Assembly (NCBI GenBank): GCA_030039695.1 | Contig: JASHVB010000843.1 | Coordinates: 1-5,551 of the forward strand | DNA from: Acetobacteraceae bacterium | GTDB taxonomy: Bacteria > Pseudomonadota > Alphaproteobacteria > Acetobacterales > Acetobacteraceae | Length of the DNA: 5,551 bases | Direction of reading: 5' to 3' | In this document: positions 1 to 4,811 of the stretch, piece by piece | How the letters are laid out: each line of letters opens with the position of its first letter | How positions within the stretch are numbered: position 1 is the first letter of the stretch | Translations under genes and position numbers: made by a program | The notes under the pieces: model-generated | Database searches by the model: none | What the model was told of the DNA's origin: nothing | Seen by the model: only the letters and a program-made list of their open reading frames with translations

Positions 1-238
1 AGTCGTTCACCACGCAGCCGGCGGCGCGCATCACGAGGCTGCCGACGGCAAACAGCGCAGTCAGGCGGATCGCGTCCGCGGGTGGCGGCCCAGACAACAG
101 AATGCCCCAGAGCCCAGGCAAGAACAGCAGCCAGATGCCGATCGGGCGATCGAGGCGTGCAAGCAGCAGATAGGGCAGCCAGGCACGCGGCAGCCGCGAG
201 ACCCAGCCCTCCACGACGATGTCGGTGTGCGCCGGCAT
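1..238 (-). CDS. ubiA: 4-hydroxybenzoate polyprenyltransferase UbiA, N-terminal part (cut by window edge)
   Basis: Membrane prenyltransferase that attaches the polyprenyl tail to 4-hydroxybenzoate in ubiquinone biosynthesis. Only the first 79 codons are present, reading leftward off the window. The N-terminus has the family's lead-in (GWVSRLP, residues 11-17), then LARLDRPIGIWLLFLPGLWG (about residues 27-46), a very characteristic first membrane segment. A second hydrophobic stretch follows, and AGCVVND ends at residue 79. The final Asn-Asp begins the first Asp-rich NDxxD motif, which binds Mg-prenyl diphosphate; the rest is outside the window. The start chosen is the ATG at 238, which gives a typical N-terminus. 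It has no clear Shine-Dalgarno, and the frame stays open upstream with a TTG at 274, so the start is less sure than the identity. It is transcribed divergently from the EthD-family gene. Confidence 0.9.
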   Translation of the reverse strand, partial: MPAHTDIVVEGWVSRLPRAWLPYLLLARLDRPIGIWLLFLPGLWGILLSGPPPADAIRLTALFAVGSLVMRAAGCVVND

Positions 239-372
239 GTCCGGGACTGTGCGCGCGCGAGCAGGCGGCGGCAATGCGACCAGGCTCAGATCCGGCAGCG
301 GCGGGCAACACCGCGTGCGGCGTTGCGCGTGAGGCTGGCAGGCTCCAACGCTCAATCGCACCACGCACCGCC

Positions 373-406
373 GGTGGGTTTGCCGTGAAAGCACGGGGCA
401 CCCACC
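373..406. repeat. Long imperfect palindrome (GGTGGG...CCCACC), possible dispersed repeat
   Basis: Outer arms GGTGGG (373-378) and CCCACC (401-406) pair perfectly. Inside them TG (381-382) pairs with CA (399-400), then CCGTG (383-387) pairs with CACGG (392-396) around an AAAG loop (388-391). That is about 13 pairs with two small bulges. On the minus strand the arm is preceded by a GCAGGGTGGG-like sequence. From memory this resembles the GTAGGGTGGG...CCCACC palindromes scattered between genes in many bacteria. No T-tract follows on either strand, so it is not a textbook terminator. Copies elsewhere in the genome cannot be checked here. Confidence 0.45.
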
Positions 407-468
407 CTGCGCTACAACGGCGGTCACATCTGCTGGCGACGCCCTGGCGTCCGGCGAACCCGATCGAC

Positions 469-478
469 TAGGATCCTA
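469..478. promoter_or_regulatory. Perfect 10-bp palindrome TAGGATCCTA upstream of the EthD-family gene
   Basis: TAGGATCCTA lies 47 bases upstream of the ATG at 526. With one bulged base (468) the symmetry extends by CGA (465-467) and TCG (479-481), giving an 8-bp half-site. Its placement would suit an operator for a dimeric regulator, but there is no regulator gene beside it and a 10-bp palindrome can arise by chance. Confidence 0.2.
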
Positions 479-525
479 TCGCGTCGCAGCAAAGCGGCGA
501 TGGGTGGCAGAGGGAGGAACGAGCC

Positions 526-837
526 ATGGTCGTCGTCAGCGTCATGTACCCGGCAACTGCCGATGCCAGGTTCGACATGCCGTATTATCTCGAGAAGCAC
601 GTTCCCATGGTCGGCGAACGGTGGCGCGCGTTGGGGCTGCGCGAGGTGAAGGTACTGCGGGGCGTTGGCGCGCCAGAAGGCGGCGCCGCGACTTACTCGG
701 TGATCGCGCTGCTGACCTTCGAATCGACCGATGCGGTGCAGCAAGCCATGGCACAGCACGGCAAAGAGATCGTCGGGGATATCGCCAACTTTACCAACGT
801 CAAGCCGATCATTCAGGTCAGCGACGTGCTGGCCTGA
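526..837 (+). CDS. EthD family protein (small dimeric alpha+beta barrel)
   Basis: A 103-residue protein of the EthD family, small ferredoxin-like alpha/beta-barrel proteins. The founder is needed with a cytochrome P450 for ethyl tert-butyl ether breakdown in Rhodococcus; most members have no known reaction. Family marks seen: a first strand ending in MYP (7-9), the signature FDMPYYLEKHVPMV (16-29) with its conserved Tyr-Tyr and His, a mid-protein strand (about 57-66), and the closing NFTNVKPIIQVSDVL (88-102). Length is normal for the family. The ATG at 526 is supported by a strong Shine-Dalgarno GGAGG (513-517) eight bases upstream. It stands alone on the plus strand, divergent from ubiA and convergent with rplQ (74 bases between stops), so no operon partner indicates a substrate. 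Family assignment is strong; function is unknown. Confidence 0.85.
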   Translation: MVVVSVMYPATADARFDMPYYLEKHVPMVGERWRALGLREVKVLRGVGAPEGGAATYSVIALLTFESTDAVQQAMAQHGKEIVGDIANFTNVKPIIQVSDVLA

Positions 838-887
838 TTGCATCGCTGTTCGCAGTAGCAGCAGCTTCGTCGACGATCCGTTTCCTG

Positions 888-908
888 CCGCGCCGGCGAA
901 TGGCGCGG
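888..908. terminator. Candidate weak bidirectional terminator hairpin between the EthD-family gene and rplQ
   Basis: A perfect 7-bp all-GC stem, CCGCGCC (888-894) with GGCGCGG (902-908), around a 7-base loop (895-901). It begins three bases after the rplQ stop on the minus strand and lies between two convergent genes, where a shared terminator is expected. Neither side has a T-tract, so intrinsic termination would be weak; it may instead be a 3'-end stabiliser in front of Rho-dependent termination. Confidence 0.35.
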
Positions 909-911
909 GCG

Positions 912-1346
912 TTATGCCGCGGCCGGTGCCGCCTCTTCTTCGGTCTCCGCGGTCTGCACCGGCCCGCTGTCCAGACCCTTGGCGCCAACATCGCGGTCGA
1001 CCAGCTCGATCACGGCCATGTCCGCCGCATCGCCATAACGCACACCTGCCTTCAGCACGCGGCAATAGCCGCCAGCGCGGCCGCGGTAACGGTCCGCCAG
1101 CGGACCAAACAGCTTGTCGACGATGACATCATCACGCAGCCGCGCGTAGGCCAGGCGCCGGTTTGCCATGCCGCCCTTCTTGCCGAGCGTGATCAGCTTC
1201 TCTGCCACCGGCCGCAATTCCTTCGCCTTCGGCAGGGTCGTCGTGATTTGCTCGTGCTTGATCAGCGCCGCGGCCATGTTGCGGAACATGGCCTGGCGGT
1301 GGCTGGAGGTGACGCCGAGCTTCCGACCGGCAATACCGTGACGCAT
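912..1346 (-). CDS. rplQ: 50S ribosomal protein L17
   Basis: L17 is a large-subunit protein near the polypeptide exit tunnel. The 144-residue product opens with the invariant [20 protein letters not shown] (1-20), continues with [20 protein letters not shown] (21-40) and [13 protein letters not shown] (42-54), and ends the conserved domain with [16 protein letters not shown] (102-117). From about residue 132 it has an acidic, alanine-rich tail, a common variable extension. The ATG at 1346 is well supported by AGGGGG (1360-1355) eight bases upstream. It is the last gene of the alpha block, 24 bases after the rpoA stop, so it is almost certainly cotranscribed with rpoA. It converges on the EthD-family gene. 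Confidence 0.98.
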   Translation of the reverse strand: MRHGIAGRKLGVTSSHRQAMFRNMAAALIKHEQITTTLPKAKELRPVAEKLITLGKKGGMANRRLAYARLRDDVIVDKLFGPLADRYRGRAGGYCRVLKAGVRYGDAADMAVIELVDRDVGAKGLDSGPVQTAETEEEAAPAAA

Positions 1347-1370
1347 AGTTCAGTCCCCCTTGAACCCGGA

Positions 1371-2408
1371 TCAGAACGGCTCTTCCAGCCGCTTCGCCAG
1401 GTCCTCGATGTTCTCTGGCGGCCAGCCCGGCACCGTCATGCCGAGCGAAAGCCCCATCGACGTCAGCACTTCCTTGATCTCGTTCAGCGACTTCCGCCCG
1501 AAGTTCGGCGTGCGCAGCATTTCCTGCTCGGACTTCTGCACGAGGTCGCCGATATAGACAATGTTATCGTTCTTCAGGCAGTTCGCCGAACGCACCGACA
1601 ACTCCAGTTCGTCCACCTTGCGCAGCAGGTTGCGGTTGAACGGCAGGTTGTCTTCCGGTTCCTCGGCGCGGATTTGCTGCGGCTCTTCGAAGTTGATGAA
1701 GAGCTGCAACTGGTCCTGCAGAATGCGCGACGCCAGCGCCACCGCGTCTTCCGGCGTCACCGCGCCATTGGTTTCCACCGTGAGCAGCAGCTTGTCGTAG
1801 TCGGTCACCTGGCCGACGCGGGTCGGCTCGACGCGGTACGACACGCGTCGCACCGGCGAATAGATGGCATCGACCGGGATCAGCCCGATCGGCGCATCCT
1901 CCGGCCGGTTCGCCGCCGCCGGGACATAGCCCTTGCCGAGATTGACGGTGAACTCCATGCCCAGCTTGACGCCGTCGTCCAGCGTGCACAGCACCAGCTC
2001 GGGGTTCATGATTTCGATGTCGTGCCCGGCCTGGATCTGGCCGGCACGCACTTCGCCGGGGCCGGTTGCCGTCAGCGTCATCCGCTTCGGCCCCTCGCCG
2101 TGCATGCGCAACGCGAGCTGCTTGATGTTCAGCACGATGTCGGTGACGTCCTCGCGCACGCCGGGAATGCTGCTGAACTCGTGCAGCACGCCGTCGATCT
2201 GCACCGCGGTCACTGCCGCACCTTGCAGCGACGACAGCAGAATGCGACGGATCGCGTTGCCCAGCGTCATGCCGAATCCGCGCTCCAGCGGCTCGGCGAC
2301 GACTGTCGCCATGCGCGATGGATCAGCGCCGGGCTCGACCTCGAGCTTCTCCGGCTTGATCAGGGACTGCCAGTTTCGCTGAATGACTGCGTTCTGTCGG
2401 ATGGCCAT
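1371..2408 (-). CDS. rpoA: DNA-directed RNA polymerase subunit alpha
   Basis: The alpha subunit dimerises to seed assembly of RNA polymerase, and its C-terminal domain contacts UP-element DNA and activators. I start it at the ATG at 2408, giving 345 residues beginning [13 protein letters not shown]. An upstream in-frame ATG at 2465 adds 19 residues unlike the family, and AGAGG (2424-2420) suits the 2408 start. The N-terminal assembly domain shows [20 protein letters not shown] (about 41-60) and later LGKGYVPA. The C-terminal domain carries [12 protein letters not shown] (269-280), where Arg273 and Asn276 match E. coli Arg265 and Asn268, the DNA-minor-groove contacts. It ends with [12 protein letters not shown] and an EEPF tail. 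Length is slightly above the usual roughly 335-340. It lies 90 bases after rpsK and 24 before rplQ. Confidence 0.98.
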   Translation of the reverse strand: MAIRQNAVIQRNWQSLIKPEKLEVEPGADPSRMATVVAEPLERGFGMTLGNAIRRILLSSLQGAAVTAVQIDGVLHEFSSIPGVREDVTDIVLNIKQLALRMHGEGPKRMTLTATGPGEVRAGQIQAGHDIEIMNPELVLCTLDDGVKLGMEFTVNLGKGYVPAAANRPEDAPIGLIPVDAIYSPVRRVSYRVEPTRVGQVTDYDKLLLTVETNGAVTPEDAVALASRILQDQLQLFINFEEPQQIRAEEPEDNLPFNRNLLRKVDELELSVRSANCLKNDNIVYIGDLVQKSEQEMLRTPNFGRKSLNEIKEVLTSMGLSLGMTVPGWPPENIEDLAKRLEEPF

Positions 2409-2441
2409 GGTCTCAATAACCTCTGGAACCGCGCGGCGGCA

Positions 2442-2468
2442 CGGTTCATGTGCTGCATGCAGCAACCG
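2442..2468. other. Palindrome in the rpsK-rpoA spacer
   Basis: A perfect 14-base palindrome TGCTGCATGCAGCA (2451-2464) sits within flanking arms CGGTT (2442-2446) and AACCG (2464-2468). As RNA it would fold as a short CTGC/GCAG-type stem with outer pairing. It lies 34 bases upstream of the rpoA start on the minus strand, upstream of the Shine-Dalgarno, and could be an mRNA processing or translational control element, or simply a DNA dyad. No T-tract follows. Confidence 0.35.
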
Positions 2469-2498
2469 GCGCGGGCGCCGTCCCGCTCCGGCCTCGAA

Positions 2499-2897
2499 TC
2501 AGACGCGCCGGCGCTTCCGCGGCCGGCAACCGTTATGCGGAATCGGCGTCATGTCGCGGATGGCGGTGACCGCGAAGCCCACCGCCTGGAGCGCCCGAAG
2601 CGCGCTCTCGCGACCCGAACCGGGCCCGCTGACCTCGATCTCCAGCGTCTCCATCCCATGCTCGCGGGCCTTCTTGCCCGCATCCTCCGCGGCCACCTGC
2701 GCCGCATAAGGCGTCGATTTGCGGCTGCCCTTGAAACCCTGGCTGCCGGCCGACGACCAGGCGATCGCGTTGCCCTGGGCGTCGGTGATGGTAATCACCG
2801 TGTTGTTGAACGTCGCCGCCACATGCGCGACGCCGGACGTGATATTCTTCCGTTCTTTCCTGCGGGGACGCGCCGTGGAGGTGGCTGCTCTCGCCAT
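2499..2897 (-). CDS. rpsK: 30S ribosomal protein S11
   Basis: S11 sits on the small-subunit platform, contacts 16S rRNA near the E site and pairs with S7. The 132-residue product matches the usual length. Visible family blocks are the basic N-terminus with [17 protein letters not shown], the [16 protein letters not shown] strand pair, the glycine/serine-rich [20 protein letters not shown] segment, and the strongly basic closing [19 protein letters not shown] (114-132). The ATG at 2897 has AGGA (2910-2907) nine bases upstream. The gene follows rpsM after 83 bases and precedes rpoA by 90, all on the minus strand, so one transcript is expected. Confidence 0.98.
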   Translation of the reverse strand: MARAATSTARPRRKERKNITSGVAHVAATFNNTVITITDAQGNAIAWSSAGSQGFKGSRKSTPYAAQVAAEDAGKKAREHGMETLEIEVSGPGSGRESALRALQAVGFAVTAIRDMTPIPHNGCRPRKRRRV

Positions 2898-2923
2898 CTA
2901 TTTTGGTCCTGTTCCGAATTCAT

Positions 2924-2946
2924 GCCGGCCCGGAAACGGGGCCGGC
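2924..2946. other. Strong GC hairpin in the rpsM-rpsK spacer
   Basis: A perfect 8-bp stem, GCCGGCCC (2924-2931) with GGGCCGGC (2939-2946), encloses a 7-base loop (2932-2938). In the minus-strand mRNA it lies between the rpsM stop and the rpsK Shine-Dalgarno, 13 bases before AGGA. No U-tract follows, so full termination is unlikely. An RNase processing or stability element, or partial attenuation between S13 and S11, is a reasonable inference. Confidence 0.5.
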
Positions 2947-2980
2947 GAAGCACTGGTGAAGCGGGTGATGGCGAAGCGAC

Positions 2981-3358
2981 CTACTTGGTCACCTTCTTCT
3001 TGCCGGCAATCGGCACCGCCTTGCCCTTGCGGGTGCGGGCGTTGGTGTGGGTCCGCTGGCCATGCACCGGCAGGCCGCGGCGGTGCCGCAGGCCGCGATA
3101 GCAGCCCAGGTCCATCAGCCGCTTGATGTTCATGGCGACCTCGCGTCGCAGGTCGCCCTCGACCTGGTATTCGCGGTCGATCAGCTCGCGGATGCGCAGC
3201 ACCTCCTCATCGGAGAGCTGGTTAACCCGACGGTCGTCGGGGATGTTGAGCTTGCCGCAGATCTCGGCGGCCTTGGTCGGGCCGATGCCGTAGATGTAGC
3301 GCAGGCCGATGGTCACTCGCTTGTTGGTCGGGATGTTCACGCCGGCAATACGCGCCAC
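2981..3358 (-). CDS. rpsM: 30S ribosomal protein S13
   Basis: S13 lies in the head of the small subunit, forms bridges to the 50S subunit and touches P-site tRNA through its basic tail. I start it at the GTG at 3358, giving 125 residues beginning [20 protein letters not shown], the standard N-terminus. The ATG at 3385 would add nine residues but lies upstream of the Shine-Dalgarno AGGAG (3372-3368), which is nine bases before the GTG, so the longer form is wrong. The body shows RYIYGIG (20-26), the central helices, and the C-terminal block [20 protein letters not shown] (89-108) followed by a lysine-rich tail. It is the first gene of the alpha block and is separated from adk by 769 bases, unlike the tight spacing of its downstream neighbours. 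A promoter and a hairpin-rich leader precede it. Confidence 0.97.
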   Translation of the reverse strand: MARIAGVNIPTNKRVTIGLRYIYGIGPTKAAEICGKLNIPDDRRVNQLSDEEVLRIRELIDREYQVEGDLRREVAMNIKRLMDLGCYRGLRHRRGLPVHGQRTHTNARTRKGKAVPIAGKKKVTK

Positions 3359-3367
3359 GCCCTGTAA

Positions 3368-3372
3368 CTCCT
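3368..3372 (-). promoter_or_regulatory. Shine-Dalgarno of rpsM (decides the GTG start)
   Basis: AGGAG on the minus strand, nine bases upstream of the GTG at 3358. Because it lies inside the longer frame opened at 3385, it rules out that longer start. Confidence 0.85.
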
Positions 3373-3376
3373 GTCG

Positions 3377-3456
3377 GCCCGGCACGGCGACCGGGCGATT
3401 TCGATGACCCCGTATGGGGAAAACTCGCGCAGGCGCAACGCCCCCCGCCTGGGGGG
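3377..3456 (-). promoter_or_regulatory. Hairpin-rich 5' leader of rpsM
   Basis: Three perfect stems lie between the candidate promoter and the rpsM Shine-Dalgarno. In transcript order: CCCCCC (3456-3451 on minus) with GGGGGG (3446-3441) around a 4-base loop; CCCC (3419-3416) with GGGG (3411-3408) around a 4-base loop, preceded by TTTT; and GCCCGG (3396-3391) with CCGGGC (3382-3377), ending four bases before AGGAG. In E. coli the rpsM leader folds into a pseudoknot that binds S4. This leader does not visibly match that one, and rpsD is not in this cluster, so control by S4 or another ribosomal protein here is only an inference. Confidence 0.45.
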
Positions 3457-3472
3457 TGCACCAGAAGCGCGG

Positions 3473-3501
3473 GACTTAACCGACCGGCCCCCAAGAGTCA
3501 A
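3473..3501 (-). promoter_or_regulatory. Candidate housekeeping promoter for rpsM-rpsK-rpoA-rplQ
   Basis: On the minus strand a -35-like TTGACTC (3501-3495) is followed after 14 bases by GTTAAGTC (3480-3473). This fits the published form of the alphaproteobacterial (Caulobacter) housekeeping promoter, TTGACgS-N10-14-GCTANAWC, with two mismatches in the -10 box. Transcription would begin near 3466, giving a leader of about 108 bases before the rpsM GTG. Position after a long gap and directly in front of a highly expressed block supports the call; no mapping data are available. Confidence 0.5.
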
Positions 3502-3539
3502 CGCGGCCCGATCAAGATCGCGCGACGACGCCGCGCAGA

Positions 3540-3568
3540 TATGGTGGCGCAAATGCGCCATAGCCATA
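3540..3568. other. 12-bp hairpin/dyad in the adk-rpsM gap
   Basis: TATGG (3540-3544) pairs with CCATA (3564-3568), and directly inside TGGCGCA (3545-3551) pairs with TGCGCCA (3554-3560). The only interruption is a 3-base bulge TAG (3561-3563). It lies about 40 bases upstream of the candidate -35 box of rpsM. No T-tract follows on either strand. It could be an operator dyad, the end of an adk transcript, or a decayed repeat. Confidence 0.4.
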
Positions 3569-3869
3569 CGGCGCGCGCATCGCCGGTCCGCTTCCGCGAC
3601 CTGGGATGGGCCGCCAGCGCGGCCGCGGCGGCAGACCGAGCCGGACACCAGCGAGGTCTGGATCGGCTGCAACGACCTGACGGCGCGGTTCAGTTTGACT
3701 GAGGCCTGCAACGCGGGCAACGGTGCGCTGCGTCTCACGAGGGCGGCGCCGGGACCTGGTCCACCGACCGCGTTCGCCGACCGCTCGGGGCTCGGGTCGG
3801 CACGGGGCGCCCTCGCGTCATCCAGCCCGTGCGGTCAGGTAGGGCGCGCCCCGTTGACAGCACCGCCCG

Positions 3870-4052
3870 CCAACATTGCCGACCAGCGCTGCCGGTCCGC
3901 TTCGTACGCATCGCCGCGCGCCACTCGGCCAACCGGGCCGGTGTGCCGGCGAGGTTCGCCACCGCGATCACGGCCGTTGCCGAGCGGGCCTGGTGGGCCC
4001 CAACCTATTCCATCAGTCCCGCGCCGCACCGCGCCCCTCTCGTCGAGGTCCG
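3870..4052 (-). pseudogene. Possible decayed C-terminal fragment of a SPINDLY/OGT-type (GT41) glycosyltransferase
   Basis: One minus-strand frame contains, in family order, RTSTRGARCGAGLME (4052-4008), a TAG stop (4007-4005), VGAHQARSATAVIAVAN (4004-3954) and LAGTPARLAEWRAAMR (3953-3906). In TPR-linked O-GlcNAc-transferase-like proteins, which are abundant in some alphaproteobacteria, the C-terminus typically reads like S-R-x-G-A-S-L-L-x-A-x-G-L-P-E-L, then a helix ending L-A-x-D-P-A-R-L-A-x-L-R. Spacing agrees to within about three residues. After about 3905 similarity fades in this frame. The stop, the lack of a start and the missing catalytic part make it a remnant at most. The match is from memory and short, so chance resemblance in GC-rich DNA is a real alternative. 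Confidence 0.33.
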
Positions 4053-4154
4053 GCCGCGGATCCTGCCGCGCCCGAGTGTATCACCCGAACCGCACGCCCC
4101 GGTGAAAGGCGCCCCATCAGTGGGATCCGCGCCCGGCGCCAGGGCATCCACCGC

Positions 4155-4811
4155 TCAGGCAGGCCTTGCTTCGAGCGCGGTGTCGATCTGCCGCGCCACG
4201 TCGTCGATGTCCGCCATGCCATCCACCGACCGCAGTGTCCCCTGTGCGGTATAGTGCGGCAGCAGCGGCGCCGTCTGTGTGTGGTAAGCATCGAGCCGCG
4301 CGGCCACCGTCTCGCTGTTGTCGTCGGCGCGGCGGGTGAACTCGGTTCCGCCGCAAACGTCGCAGACGCCTGCCACGCGAGGCCGTTGGAAGCGGTCATG
4401 ATAGCCAGCACCGCAACGTGCGCAGGTGTACCGGCCGGCGATACGGTCCACCAATGCGGCGTCGTCCACCTTCAACTCGATCACTGCATCCAGCTTCTTG
4501 CCCTTCTCCGCCAGCATCCGGTCGAGTGCCTCGGCCTGCGGTACTGTCCGCGGGAAGCCGTCCAGGATGAAGCCCCTCGCCGCATCCGGTCGCTCGATGC
4601 GTGAGCGCAGCAGACCGATCAGGATGTCATCCGAGACAAGCTGCCCGGCTTCCATCACCGCCTTCACCTCATGGCCGATCTTGGAGCCGGCGGCGACCTC
4701 AGCGCGCAGCATCTCGCCCGTGGATATCTGTGCGATTCCGTAGCGGTCCTGCAAGCGCTTCGCCTGCGTGCCCTTCCCTGCACCGGGAGGCCCCAGAAGA
4801 ACAAGGTTCAA
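4155..4811 (-). CDS. adk: Adenylate kinase, long zinc-finger-lid type
   Basis: Catalyses ATP + AMP = 2 ADP in the cytoplasm, balancing the adenylate pool. The 218-residue product has the P-loop GPPGAGKGT (7-15), the AMP-binding segment STGEMLR (30-36), the core motif [10 protein letters not shown] (80-89) and the lid. Catalytic arginines expected at E. coli positions 36, 88 and 123 are Arg36, Arg88 and Arg123 here. The lid (about 127-163) carries four cysteines, CARC (130-133) and CDVC (150-153), the structural zinc site of the Cys4 long form. The start is a rare TTG at 4811 whose last two bases belong to the secY stop TGA (TTGA overlap). AGGGGG (4822-4817) is five bases upstream, so coupling to secY translation is likely. 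Placement after secY is typical. Confidence 0.97.
   Translation of the reverse strand: MNLVLLGPPGAGKGTQAKRLQDRYGIAQISTGEMLRAEVAAGSKIGHEVKAVMEAGQLVSDDILIGLLRSRIERPDAARGFILDGFPRTVPQAEALDRMLAEKGKKLDAVIELKVDDAALVDRIAGRYTCARCGAGYHDRFQRPRVAGVCDVCGGTEFTRRADDNSETVAARLDAYHTQTAPLLPHYTAQGTLRSVDGMADIDDVARQIDTALEARPA

Larger units (their letters stand above)
239..525. other. Divergent intergenic region between ubiA and the EthD-family gene
   Basis: 287 bases with no convincing gene. It must hold the upstream signals of both divergent genes, but I found no good -35/-10 pair for either direction. It contains a long imperfect palindrome (373-406) and a 10-bp perfect palindrome (469-478), listed separately. 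Reading frames that cross it look like high-GC shadows with arginine/alanine/proline-rich composition. Confidence 0.6.
3386..4154. other. 769-base gap between adk and rpsM without an intact gene
   Basis: No frame here looks like a working protein: the longest open frame (plus strand, 3404-4105) is rich in arginine, proline, serine and alanine with no recognisable domain. From adk towards rpsM the gap holds no clear adk terminator, then a probable gene remnant (about 4052-3870), about 300 bases in which I recognise nothing, a 12-bp hairpin (3540-3568), the candidate rpsM promoter (3501-3473) and the structured leader. These are listed separately. Confidence 0.7.

Noticed and set aside
424..1065. 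A 213-codon minus-strand frame opposite the EthD gene and overlapping rplQ
   Set aside because: Its end overlaps the rplQ coding region in another frame, and the protein is Arg/Gly/Asp-rich with no recognisable family.
2409..2465. An rpoA start 19 codons upstream (ATG at 2465)
   Set aside because: The added residues do not resemble alpha-subunit N-termini, and the Shine-Dalgarno AGAGG (2424-2420) favours the ATG at 2408.
504..3101. An 865-codon plus-strand open frame running antisense to rplQ, rpoA and rpsK
   Set aside because: It mirrors the codon pattern of certain core genes on the other strand, is rich in Arg/His/Gln/Ala with no domain, and its first part overlaps the well-supported EthD gene in another frame.
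3854..3882. A perfect TTGACA on the plus strand
   Set aside because: No acceptable -10 box lies at 16-18 bases and no plus-strand gene follows; the hexamer alone is not evidence of a promoter.
4055..4070. CGCGG/CCGCG hairpin as an adk terminator
   Set aside because: Only five pairs, about 85 bases after the adk stop, no T-tract, and it lies at the upstream edge of the region resembling a gene remnant.
3404..4105. A 233-codon plus-strand open frame filling most of the adk-rpsM gap
   Set aside because: Composition is Arg/Pro/Ser/Ala-rich without secondary-structure periodicity or a known domain, no Shine-Dalgarno was seen, and it overlies the rpsM promoter and leader.
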